From contig CAJQUW010009328.1 of assembly GCA_907163375.1 (NCBI GenBank), positions 434,001 to 498,000 on the forward strand: a stretch of 64,000 nt of DNA, given 5' to 3'. The notes below the pieces were generated by a model. It was not told where the DNA came from and did not search any database. It saw only the letters and a list, made by a program, of their open reading frames with translations. Shown one piece after another: positions 1 to 12,349 of the stretch. This DNA is from Prostheceraeus crozeri. Lineage: Eukaryota; Platyhelminthes; Polycladida; Euryleptidae. Position numbers and translations under genes: made by a program. Every line of letters begins with the position of its first letter. Positions within the stretch are counted from its first letter, which is position 1.

Positions 1-822
1 TCGGAGCTTGCCTTTCCTTCAGCTAGCCATTGAAGCTAGGTTGCCCATGGAATGTCCTCATGGGTTCGCCATGGGCGGCGCATCATTTTTTTCATACATT
101 TTTTGCATTCTCTTTGTCTCATTTTTCCAGTGTTAAGTTGAGATAATTTTTATTGAATATGTTTAGATACGCATTACAAGCATCACAGCGACTATTAGAT
201 GAAAACTAATAATAAGTGCATCCAAACTGTTAAACTTTTCCGAAACATGAAATAAACTTTTATAACACGCAACAAGAATTGATTTTCATCACAGATGAGA
301 TCTATTGCAAGTGAAGCATGCATGTGAACATGATTTTATTGACCCTAGAATGCATTCTGTTATTTAGCAGCTGTAAGTTCAAACAAGTGTATACTTAAAA
401 ATTCATATTGTTTGTTGACAAAGTAAGCTATTTTTGGGTGCTTAGGACTAGGAGTCGCCACATAATGTCAACATACCGTTGCAGTATTCAGTGCCAGTGT
501 TTAATAATTTCCCATTGTATACAGGGAAATAAAAGACCGGTAATCCATAGTCTAACAACTTATGAAGATTACATCGTTAAAGATGAATGGCAAATTTACA
601 TGAGTTTGAAATAACTAGCTTTTTATCTTAGCTGAGAAGTCTTGCATGCCACATCACGTCAATATATAAAAAGCGCTTCATGATACTTGATGTACGCTTC
701 GGGCCATGTAACCTAGATAGGTCAATGAGTCACTGAGCAGCCCACTTTCGCAAAAGTTGACAGGGTTGGAGCCGGCCGGGCCGGCGGCCAGTGCGATCAA
801 AACCATCCGGCGGACCATGGAG

Positions 823-851
823 TCAAAACCGGTCGGAACCGCCGGTTTTGA
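823..851. repeat. GC-rich perfect hairpin
   Basis: TCAAAACCGG and its reverse complement CCGGTTTTGA flank a 9-base loop. It sits at the end of a short GC island (about 768-855, rich in CCGG) in otherwise AT-rich DNA. It may be a MITE end or a relic; function unknown. Confidence 0.6.
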
Positions 852-1028
852 AAAATGAAAACATTAGGTCTGTCGGTCCTGCGGGTAAGCAAGAGTTTCA
901 GATGACACGCACAGGTACTGATTTTTATCACTTTCTATCCAATTTGATCTTCAATCTAGTAATCAGACAATTATTCATCTTAGCTTAGACAATTTATTTT
1001 GTACGTGTAGGAAAAATTGAGCTGCAAT

Positions 1029-1092
1029 GCGCTTGATAGCTCATTGAATAATTTTGCGCTTGATAGCTCATTGAATAATTTTGCGCTTGATA
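1029..1092. repeat. 27-bp tandem repeat, about 2.4 copies
   Basis: Two exact 27-base copies, each starting GCGCTTGATAGC, are followed by a 10-base partial copy. The exact identity suggests a recent local duplication. Confidence 0.9.
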
Positions 1093-1899
1093 TGTTAGAA
1101 ACACAGCCATATCCTACGACTAGAAACTACGATTCTGGAAACTTTCAAAAACTGTGTGTAAGTTAAAAATCAATGTCGACGTGCCCTCACTGCTACGAAG
1201 CCAACCATGCGAACTATGCAGAACGCTTTATAAAGAGCAGACTTTAGCCACAATCAGAATCCTCGAACAAAAACAGCCGAGAATTCATCAATAGACTTAT
1301 TACCCAACCTTGTTCATGTACTTCCAAATAATTGTTTCTTTGAACATTTTTCCTTTAAAATTGGAAAACAGCAAAACTATTCATAACTTTTCCTCATACA
1401 ACAGTTACAACGGTTACTGTGACTGCTTAATATGTGATCGTTGACTATATGTAATTTTGTATCATTCAATTAACAACCAGTGGCTACAGCTAACATCACA
1501 ACCATGTTGTTTTTCTTTTAATTGACCAGACAATTAGTTCGAGAAAGAATGTCCGTGAATCGCCGACATATATGGGCCTGATGAGAAAAACTGAACAAGC
1601 TGGCGGTCAAGACTAGCCAGGATTCAATGAGGTGATAAATCGTGGGTCCGTGAGATTCCTATCAGTCGAAAACTATTGCTCCAATGGGATTGGATTCAGA
1701 AATGTCGTCCCATGCATGGACCACAAAGCTTTAAACGAACGGTAGGTAGTTTTCAGCAAGAAAAGCTGTGTACTGATCAACAAAATGCAGTGATCAACAT
1801 TCACACACTCATCCAATCTATTCAGCAAAATACCAATCAGCTTCTCAATTTAATATATATAGGATTTTACAAAAAATTCTCTAGAAAATCAAACATATT

Positions 1900-1985
1900 C
1901 CAGAAAACCAAATGATTTTCTGAAAAACCAAATTGTGTCCAGAAAACCAGCTTGGTTTTCTAAAAAAAGTGGTTTTCCAGAAAAC
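1900..1985. repeat. Iterated AGAAAACC / GGTTTTCT motif
   Basis: AGAAAACC recurs in direct orientation with GGTTTTCT inversions over about 85 bp, so the segment can fold on itself. No coding or TSD signal was found. Confidence 0.55.
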
Positions 1986-2374
1986 CGACGAAGAACCGAA
2001 TTTTTTAGAGTGCACTCTATAAGATTCATCAAGTTAAGCAATTCATTAGTGCTTGACAATTTAGGAACTCCTGAATAGGCCGGCGTCACACTCAATTGAA
2101 CGTTAATTTTGTAGGCTTCTATTCGATTCAATACAACTTCTGGCAAGTACTGAGTTTTTCAATGCTATTCACAGAAGTACAATCGTGAGCTTATCAATTT
2201 CAAATCAAATCAACGAGGTTGATAGAAGACAGAATTATGAGAACATTAGTGTTCGTCGACGAGTGCACTGCACGTCAAGTATAGTCATGATATTCAGATG
2301 ATAATTAATGGCATTCTGGCGACTTCTGCTGACTTTATTATGATTTAGGCTAATGTAATGTAGTTTTCTAGCTG

Positions 2375-2455
2375 ACTTGTGCTCGAATCCTAGTCAGCCG
2401 AAGTGCGGCCTGGAAGATAGGGCGCTAGTGTCCATTTCTACTTAATTAATGTCAT
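2375..2455 (+). repeat. Dispersed repeat fragment, possible SINE relic (copy 1)
   Basis: It shares a B-box-like stretch (CGAATCCTAGTCAGCC) and a following GATAGGGCGCTAGTGTC stretch with 11975-12050. The order and spacing match, but divergence is substantial. Confidence 0.35.
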
Positions 2456-4324
2456 TAATATGTCACATCTGGTAATCAAATTACATAATTTGATATTCTA
2501 TAGATAATATCATGTTAGCGAATCTCAATTAGTTATAAGAACTGTAAACATATAGCATGTAATTGCTTGTCGTGCTACCTGTAACTATAACATCATTCTA
2601 TAACTGTAATTAACATCATGTGACTATAAGGTCACAAATATAATCTAGTTTCACGGAAAATTATTATCGGGAGTAAAACGTATCGTCGGCTTCTCTGAAA
2701 AATTAAAGCTTCATGGAACAAAGTGTAATAGGCCCTAATTGCTCAAGAACCAATATCAGCGAAGTGCAATTTTTGTTATTAGGACATGTGTAATCATAGC
2801 TATAGCTACCAGAAATTCGCTGACGATTTTTTTAATGGCACGACTTCAAATACATTGCACTGAAAAGGAACATCAGTTATTGAGTAAGTTAGCATGCTAG
2901 TGTGGGAGTTGTGATACTGTACCACTGGGCATCACAACTCAAATTTATAGTCGCACATTTTTATAGCCGATAGTTTTCGTAATACAGAAGTACCTTTTTC
3001 ACTCCTGCGGACTCTGCAACTTCCGTTACTTAGTTGGAAGTCCGTTACTCCGCTGCTGTGACAATGATTGACCTAAGCAGAACCTCAGGATGCTGCAGAC
3101 CTACGAAATTCATGAAAATTTCACATCATCAACTCAAAATTTCAATCAAATCAATGAAAGCGAGACGGAGATGCAAACAGATGTCATTCTTTCAATATTT
3201 TGCTAAATAGACGAATATAATCTATGGCTCGAACAATACCCATTCTAACTTTAATGTTCTAATGACTCAATCGTCAAGAAACGTACAGTACAATATAGTT
3301 GGTGAATGCTGTTTCCAGCAGTGGCATCGGTCTTGAGCGCAAAGATTGATTCATTTGCGTGTTGGTCTAGAGCGGACATAATTCTGTCTCAGCCATTGCA
3401 TGCAATGATAGCAAGCGATAGAAACTGACATAGATATTCGCCTCTCGTTGGCTTGTGTGATTGGCCAGGCGCCCGCGTTGCAAAAGTAGCTCTGACCAGG
3501 GAACCCACGGGCCACAGCGGTCAGATTGCAGACAGGCTTGTCAAGTGAAGGGTGTATATCTTTAACTCAATTTTTCAGAGTAATAAATTCGTCAAATGGA
3601 AATATTATTCTCACTCTTCGACTCTTCACGATCTAAATTTGCTGACATTGTACGTTTAATGTCATGTCAATCTTCTGGCTCGTCAGAATTCAGGCTTGAA
3701 TTTGTATTACGTTCAATGGAAAATTGGTCTTCTTGCCCCACGAGACTAGTTCTGCCCGTGACCATCAGCACTGAAGAAAGTCATCTCTAGACCGGACACG
3801 CCGACAAAGCAATTTATCTCTGTGATCACTACAAACTCGACCGAAGGGTCGATAGATTAGTTAGTGAGTAGCAAATCTGTTATTACACACCATGATCATG
3901 CAATCACGCTTAATCCTCATGTGTCAAATTTCTCACGCAAAATGAAAGATGTGTGTCACATGTTTTGTACATGCTGACGGCGGATACCAGACTTTCACAA
4001 GTTTCCCATAATGCAATCTGGCATGGGTTGAATAATATGAAGAACATTAGTAATTTTCGTGTACGACATTTTAATGCGAAATGCAATCGTTAGAAGCAGC
4101 AAACGCAATTGAAATTTTATAGGTTTCTATTCACAGAATCAAGAGTTATTGAGTTGACAGCAAGCATTAAATGAAATGAAAAGAAAGTAATTCTAATTAG
4201 CAAACGATGATATAGAGGATTGATTTTACCACATCATTTACCGCTAACAACCAGTGACGATCGCCGTTATCTCGATCAGCTTCTGTTCTGTCAATTTATT
4301 TTCTCTGTGCATGTATAGTAGAGG

Positions 4325-4640
4325 TCTGTGTGGTAGAGGGTTCGATTTGCGTCCGGGAGACCTGAGTTCAAAACTTGTCAAGATCAAACCCAAAACTTGA
4401 AAAAGGTGCATTTTGAGCATGTGGCTACTTGCTTAGCACTCAGTGTTAGAAAATGATAGCTCAAGGTAAAAAAATAGTGGTAGAGGCCTACCCACCTGCT
4501 ACAACGTTAACTGGGGCAGCATCTCTCTGGCTCAATTGGCTATGGAATGAGCGATGTCCTATCATCGAAAAGGGCTTTGACCTGACATGAAGAGGGAATC
4601 ACTGTGAAGATGATCATTTCTATACTTCGCTCGCTTCGTC
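4325..4640 (+). repeat. Probable tRNA-derived SINE
   Basis: A tRNA-like head has a B-box-like GAGTTCAAAAC after GCGTCCGGGAGACCT, followed by a body with AGCATGTGGCTACTTGC and a less structured 3' half. The A box is poor and no TSD was identified, so the SINE call is tentative. Confidence 0.45.
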
Positions 4641-4890
4641 AGTGAACAGAATATTTTGCCCTGTTATTTATTACTAATTCGATGGCATTTGAAATATATG
4701 CAATGTAAATGCCAGTAGAAGGAGACAGGATAAATCGTCGTTAAAATTCACATGAAGTGTCTGCCATGTCAATGAATCCATCACAGTAACCAAAGTTCTG
4801 ATCCCTATTTTGACACACAGTACGCATTAACTGCAGGTCTACTCATAAGCTCAATTCTCCTATTGCATGTGTGATGGATTCTGTGTGATA

Positions 4891-5791
4891 ATTTCTGCAA
4901 GGTTGGATCTTGGGTCTTGGGTGATCTTGGGGGGTACCCAAGAATCTTGGGGTGCCGAACCAAGATCTTGGGTGACACCCAAGATTTAAAACCCAAGATT
5001 ATAAAATATATAGTGTAAAAAAATACAAGTGTAATACATACTTGTAGGCCTATGTAGAATTTACCCGGAAAATCAAAAAAGTCAGAAATCCTTGAAATCA
5101 GTATGTTAGCACCTGCAACCAAATCAAAGAATCTAACATTTTGAGTACTTTACAATATTTGGCCTAAATGTGTATTTGTCTACACTTGATTATTGTAGTC
5201 GTTTTGAGTCAAAATTATATCTACACATGGTAATCAAACATATGCCTATGTTTTACACCATCTAATAATAATTAGCCTAATTATCATTTTTGTATAGGCT
5301 ACCGTTATCATATTTATAAAACCGTTAATGTTATTTAGGCCTACACTGTAGCTACTTCATTTATGCTGCATATGTAAAAACTAAGAAATGATAAATGCTT
5401 AATACAATGTTAAGCTTTTTATCATCATGTTAAGCTATTAGCATAAACATTTAAACCCTTGTAAAATAGGTCAAGTTCTGACAGAAAACTATAATAATAC
5501 ATTAATGAAGTATTTGGCTATCAACATTAAATCAAAGCTGAATATCGGCCGAATATTGCAAGCCAATGACGAATATCAAGCCAAGACGATGGATAAATAT
5601 GCTAATAGAAAAGTATGCTTCGTATCAACAAAATAAATTTCAAAGTCTGTATTCAAGAATTGCCAGTTGTACATCTTTTACTGAAATCTGGTCAATCTTG
5701 GGTCAAATCTTGGGTGACACCCAAGATTATACCCAAGATCAATCTTGGTCTTGGGGTGTACCCCAAGATTAGACCCAACCTTGATTTCTGC
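4891..5791. mobile_element. Non-autonomous hAT-like element with CTTGGG subterminal repeats
   Basis: The element occupies about 4899-5783. Terminal inverted repeats are CAAGGTTGG on the left (from 4898) and CCAACCTTG on the right (to 5783). ATTTCTGC occurs immediately outside both ends (4891-4898 and 5784-5791), a 7- to 8-bp duplication depending on where the end is placed; hAT elements make 8-bp duplications. About 90 bp inside each end is packed with CTTGGG and CCCAAG in both orientations, like iterated transposase-binding sites. The 700-bp core is AT-rich and has no transposase reading frame, so it must have been mobilised in trans. The hAT assignment rests on TSD length and terminal bases only. 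Confidence 0.7.
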
Positions 5792-5799
5792 GACTTCAA

Positions 5800-8700
5800 T
5801 TGACCTTCACTTTTGTTTGTCTGCTCTGTCTGAAGCTACGTGTGTTGCTCTTTAAATCCAAATTGGCTACTGCTATCCACGTAAGGAATGTAAATATAAA
5901 ACAGCTGTTCGACAACCCAAGTCTATTTTACCATCTCAAATCTGTCCGAAACGTAGAACATCCGACGTGAAGCCAAGAGCCTCTTACCTCTTGACCGGGC
6001 CTTAAGTTGCTATAGCCTCCATTTATTCCTCACAATATGCATGTAAGCATGGGCGAAAATGCAGTTTATTTTAGATTTGATAATCACAGTCTTGTTATGG
6101 ACTTCCTGATGCGACGATTCGTTCCATAATTGTTGGTTGTTGTGTTTTGACAACTCTACTCATACTTCTCAGCAATGATGATTCAAACTCATAAAACAGA
6201 TTAAGGATAAAAAGCATTGTCTCAGATGAACAATAAATGTCAATACATGAATAGAATGTTTAGAAGTATGATTTTATAGTAAGGAGAATACAAATCAGCA
6301 TATCGTCTGAATAAGCTCACAAAGTTTGATAAAGTTGGCTCATTAGAAACAATCGTGATACGCATCTAGTGAAACATAAGAGATTGGAATCACATACTAA
6401 AAACTGCCAGTTTTTCATCTATAAAAGTATCAACTTGACATTGCTTTCTAGTCAAAATCAATGTATTGGAGAATGGGAATATGATGTAGGCGTATGTTTA
6501 TAGAAAATGAATTCATGAAGATTATTGAAGAGGAAGCACGAAAACCCACAGTCATTACTAGAAATTCTATGTATGAAATAAATCTCTATTATACCTGCAA
6601 TGTATTGCTTCCATAACTGTGGACTAAATTTGAAATTTCGAACTTTGTGTCTACTCCGAGACAGCTAAACATTGAGGTTGGACTGTTGGCCATTTTTTGC
6701 TGTCTTAGTAAGCAACTTTAATCTCTTGCACATGAATTAAAGATGCATCGGTTAACGGCTGGTGCGGCTATACCTAGATAGCATAATGTCGGTTTTGTTA
6801 GGCTAAGAGCCTCAGAGCCTTTTACCCGATATGATTCAGGAAGAAAGTATTTAAAACATTTCTGTCAGTATTGCAAAGCTCACCCAACTCTACACAGCTC
6901 CTGATTCATCAAAATTGGTTCACCATATCAACTAAACACTTGCACACAAAACTGCTCTCTTTCATGGAAGACATCACCAAGATGCGATTTCACACACTAC
7001 TCATCTCAACCCAACCAGTGGCTGCAAAACTGGTCAGACGGACTGCCCTATTCCGGCTCTGCAGCGAGAACCTAGAACCGAGAGGCAGTGCCAAGACCCT
7101 CAGCTGTCCCACCACGGTGAATCATCACGGTTGCAATTAAAATAGCCCTTCATAATTGTTCTGATTCATGATTGAGGCCAGTAGATTTAGATTGAATTCC
7201 CTCAAACGTGTGAATAAAAAAAATACGGATTGTGCGAGTCGGATAGAATCGGCTTAGCCACGACTGACTGAGCATTTTTTTGCAAAGTCGCTGCTTCGGC
7301 TCAGCATAGGCCGACGATGAAATAAAACCGGTTGGCTTCGGTTAATTATATATAAATGCCATAGAGTAAGTATATTAGATAGAGTGGTAACTCCGCATTT
7401 ATTAAATCCCCAATGTGTATGCACTTTCGATTTAATTAAATGAACTCGTGGGAGATACATTTGGGTATTGTTACCAAATGGTATATATGCAAATTTTTGC
7501 AGCTTTGAAGATATTGCAACGGAATTGACGGATCATGATGGTATAAAGTAGGAGGAAATGATATTATTTTACAGATTCCGTGTCATGACAGCCTTGCTTG
7601 TTGAATTAGCAACTCGATGACCTGCTATTGCTTTCATGCTTGACCTCAAGAGAATCTTCTTAAGCGAGATCATCACAGGCAACCTGCCACTGGCAGAGTA
7701 AAATAACAGAATCAAAGACAATGATTTCAATTAACTTTGAAAGATGTAAATGGGTCCACATCACTATACAGATTCAAAAAATGAAACATGAATTTAGTGA
7801 ATCATAAAATCATGCCGGTGAAAATATGTTAAAAACTTGAAATTTCAGCCAAGAAATCAGAAGAATCAGATCTCGACTTTTTCATGAAGACTTCCATTAT
7901 AATAAGGATCATGAAATTCCCTTGATAATCAGCTTAATTTCCGCTTAGTTAGGATGCTTATTAGCAAATAATTATTCATTTTGATATCCAACTTGTTTCA
8001 AACTACTTATATAGGGGAGTCATCTCGGTAGTATATAAATTGGCAAAATTTTGACTTTTTCAAAACTGCTCAAGTATGTTTTTTGGACCGCGGGAACGTA
8101 ATCTCCGCAAAAAAATGAATCTATTGATGTAAAAAATTTTCACTGTATGCAGACAGATACTTGTTTGAGTCGACACTCTACCTATATATCCCTACTCTAT
8201 GCTTATCTTTAGACATTTGTCACTTTTCAATTAAAGGAATACAACAGTAAACCAAAAATAATTTTTCACATTTTAATTATTCCTTTTGACAAGGGACCGT
8301 TACAGAACGGAAGATATCCATCCTTTAATGGTCTAATCAATTTTCTTTGATTGAAGATTCCAGGCAACAAATTTTCTTGTCTATTAACCAATTATCTCGA
8401 TTGACACAAGTAAAATTATTTCCCTTCATGAACATGACTTTGAGAGAATTGAAATGATGAAACAAATAAATCGAAGGTTATGATGGCAAGACATCTATGA
8501 ATTACATAATAACGCTGTTGAAAATATTGCGAGAATTTTTCTTCTTCAACTTCTGAAAACACTGCACAATACACATCGTCCAAGGAACTGCTGACAACGG
8601 TCTGGCTACAATGCATTTTGTGATCATTTTTCGATGATTCGTTTTAATTTTCTGTATTTTTCTGAGCACTTGGGCAAGTCCATACACGACGTGCACCGCA

Positions 8701-11700
8701 CGTCATCGGGTCTCAAGTGGTTGGGAGAAATCAATATTGTGGAATACCGGAGTGCTAAATGGAGCACGTTTTTGCCTCCTATACTTTACTTAATCAATTC
8801 TAGAGAGTCGCTGCAAGAATGAAGAATTGGCTTTCAACTTCAAAATAATGACTTAATTTACAATATTGATTTCCATCGTACTTTGGAAAATGAATGGTTG
8901 GTCTAGCTTGAGACTAGAGACGTTTACCCAACTATGTTAGAATGAGTTTAATTTAAGTCAGTCAGGTGAATGCAAAGTCATTTGATCAACATGCAAACAT
9001 TTACATTTCTGCTCTATTTATCGTTTACCCATTATCATGTTTCTATCATATTGATCTGAGTTGATGAAGTTCCTCGTCGCCTCTTAAATTTTCACACATT
9101 AACCTTGATTTACAAAAAACTAATAGCGTAAGATTCTTAATTAGAGTCAAATCGTCACAGGCGACACAGGTGGTCATTGTGATACCATTGTCTTTTTAAT
9201 TCATCACTCACTGATTTTAGTTAAAAACCCAACAGCTTTTTTTAAGCCATAAAAACATGAAATTATTGTGGGAACTCAGTTTCTCTCAATTAAGTAAGTA
9301 GTGCAGAATACGAATTCAGAAAGGAAAAGTTGTTGAACATTTCTCATCGCTTGTTCATTATAATTTGAAGTTAGCATGTTTTGCGCCATTGCTGCTTTGA
9401 TAAGTTCAATATACTCGTCAAATTGTGGATGATGATTGGCAGCGACCATGGAAGCGGTTAGGTAATTTACAGGTCGCTTCTTTTTGATACTACTTTTATT
9501 TAATTTCTGATTGTCTCTAAATTATTTCAAGCATTTTATATTATCGATTTAACGGGAATTGTGGCAATTTTACAAGTTTATCTCAAGACATGTGATTTGC
9601 TTTTTATATTCGGAAGCGAAAACCCAGGTCAAACAGAAGCTCTGCTGAGAAATGTCATTTTCCATCGCTTAGGCTATCGTATTCTGGCGGCCGTCAACCT
9701 TGGAATAAGGCTTGACGTCAAAGAGCTGGGGAGCCAGGATTCAACTCGATCCTAAATTCGCGGCCGAGTGCACTGAGGAGAGCATAGGGCCTATATTAAG
9801 TTACCTCTTGTCAATCATGACCAGTATGGGCGACAACGACCTTGACAAAACTGAAAATGCAGAAATTGAGCCATCCCTAAGCTATAGCCTATTTGTTAGA
9901 GCCGATCAGACCACGACCTTTGCTGACGACTTAATGAAATAAATGTTCCCATCATCGAAAAATGAGCGAACGTCCTCGTGATTGTCGCAAAAGTACACCT
10001 GCGGCCATTCCGACTGTCTATCGCGCCATTTGCTGTTAATGGAGTTTCCCTATCAAGGGAGAAATTGACTTAACGTGTACTGTAATGTAAAGGTACTTTA
10101 CGGTTCTACTTTTCGTGTTCTCTGTTTGAACGAAGATGTCTTAGGTTAGCTTTCAACAAATTTTTGCAATTATTATTTTAGCAAATTTATCTGCAGATGA
10201 CGGAAAACGTTAGGAGGCTATCTGAGGTATTCTACATGTACACCAATCCGCGAGTTCATGTTTATATTGAATCTGTAATTCTCTCTCTTTGCCAACTTGC
10301 AATGTTCCTGGAATAGTCATCGTGGAGTTAGAAGCGCTCAATTCTGTGTGCTTACTGTCTATACCATTTTACAATTATATTAAAAGCCAAATAAATGAAG
10401 TTACAAATATATGTGCTATCTCACAGCATCTACATGTACATTATGTACTCTCTGGGCTGTGTACTTTCAGAGAATTAAGAAGATCTACCAACCATGATTT
10501 CATAAGAACTTCGAGACAGGTTTGAAAACTCAGGCAATAAATTAATCGTAGTTATTCGACCACGTTATTTTATTGAATGTTTATGGTGTATTTTCGAGTT
10601 TCGTATTTTAATGCAGAACTTCTTCTTTAACTCAATTTTAGACACAGCTACGTATATTTAAATTGAACTCATGTCGTTAAATTATTGTAAACATTAGTTC
10701 TGAAAGCAATCAGTTTTTTGACTATGTATTTGGAATGGATCTAGTCTTTTTTCATCAACAGCCCATTACATCGAAAATTCCACAAAGGTTTAATGCTGAT
10801 AGTCAAATATGTTAAAGGACTCGAAGCGAAACGTAGGTAGTTAGTTGGTAATCTTGCTGAGGAGCCCTGTCGTTTTGCATAGATTTATTCCATCAAGAAT
10901 GAGTTTTATTTTATTGTCAACTGTGCTTTTAGTAACCTGTTGCTTTTCCTCGAGTGAACGAAACAATAAGTAGTACTTTACAGGATTAGTGAGAGTTACA
11001 TTCTAAGTGTAGATAATTGTTGCATTTTTGTTTTCACATTCTTTCTTTCACGTAAGTGGACGTGAGTTGCATCATGATGAAAATTGATATAAGGATGAGT
11101 GGTCAGCTGTTTATGAGCTTAGTCCTAGCTTAGTCCAAAATTTGTCAATGAGTGAACCGTCCCCTGTAGAATATGTCTTGCGCAGACATAGTAACAATAG
11201 TGTTTATTCTAGCTACATAAATAGGTAACAATGCAATAAAAAATTATGATTCTAGTAGACTATCTAAAGCAACATGAGCATATCCTGCAAATTTCAATTC
11301 AATAGACATAAGTCATGTCCTAATTTAGTGTTTGTTGTTTCCATCGTCATTCTCTAACTTTGATTGCATGCATTCATTGGTAGTGAACAATTGATTCATA
11401 TCAACGCCAGCAATCAATGAATTGTGAGCAATTTATTACAATACAATATATTTTTTACAGCCCTAAGGGAATGCGTAGCAGACAGAAAAAAATGTCTACT
11501 GCTTTCATTGTTTAGCAACATCAATTGGAAATTAATGGAGTTCCTCATCACTTCCTCAACTCAGATTCAGCAAAATCCGTTTTAGTAGAAGAGTACAAAA
11601 ACTCAACCTAGTCAAATATCTACAAACAACAAACTATGATCATGAAATGACACAAGTGTTCCGTTGCCATTTGCAGTGACCAGTTTCGATGAAAACAACC

Positions 11701-11970
11701 TATGATTACTTTAGGATTTGGGAAGACATGTTCATTGGAGAAAATTTGGTGACATTTTCTTCTTTGTCTGCCAATGCTAAATGTATTCACCAGATTGTGT
11801 CAGTCCGTGTATGACTTAAGCCTGTTCAACTGAACGTGGTTAATGGAAGTCGTGAACTTGAACTGAATGGTGCTCCAATTATGTGGTGGTACATTATTGA
11901 CCAAATCGCACTCGAGAAGTGCTGAAGCTGAATAATAAAGTGATATACGGAGTAGTCTGAAGGTATGAAT
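5800..11970. other. Long AT-rich stretch, no gene recognised
   Basis: Open frames are short (under 90 codons) and show no known domain. No tRNA, clear repeat array or bounded mobile element was found. Confidence 0.55.
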
Positions 11971-12060
11971 AGAGCACTTGTTTAGTGTTTGAATCCTCAT
12001 CAGACATGGTGGGTTTGGATAGGATAGGGTGTTGGTGTCTGTTTGGACTTCATTTTTGTC
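11952..12060 (+). repeat. Dispersed repeat fragment, possible SINE relic (copy 2)
   Basis: TAGTCTGAAGG resembles an RNA polymerase III A box and TGTTTGAATCCT a B box. The following GATAGGGTGTTGGTGTC matches the segment at 2375-2455. Confidence 0.4.
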
Positions 12061-12142
12061 ATATTATCAATGTGAATCAACTGCTCGCATTGCGTAATCT
12101 TTGTTAAGGTTGTATCTGTTGTCAAATATGTCAATGCGACAG

Positions 12143-12345
12143 GAATCTAGGATAGCTCAGTTGGTTAAGGGTCACACGTTGGTGTAGAAGGCCCACGGTT
12201 CGAGTCTGTGCGTTTGATGGGGAAGTCGCTAAGGATTACTAACCCTAACCTGGTGAAAGATGCCACTACATGAAGACTGTCTCATCCCAAACATGCGACT
12301 TTGGCTGGGTAGGTTGATAGAAAAGAAAAAATCATAAAATGTGCC
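12143..12345 (+). repeat. tRNA-derived SINE
   Basis: It has a good A box (TAGCTCAGTTGG) and, about 40 bases on, a good B box (GGTTCGAGTCT) inside a pairable T arm (CACGG/CTGTG). The acceptor stem does not pair well and about 120 bp of unrelated sequence follows, ending in an A-rich tail (about 12322-12342). That is the layout of a SINE rather than of a working tRNA gene. No TSD was identified. Confidence 0.65.
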
Positions 12346-12349
12346 GTTT

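Larger units (their letters stand above)
1..4320. other. AT-rich stretch, no gene recognised
   Basis: Only short open frames occur, with no family motif that I recognise. Apart from the short repeats listed separately I see nothing supportable here. Confidence 0.6.

Noticed and set aside
12143-12215. Functional tRNA gene
   Set aside because: A and B boxes are good, but the acceptor stem does not pair and SINE-like sequence with an A-rich tail follows.
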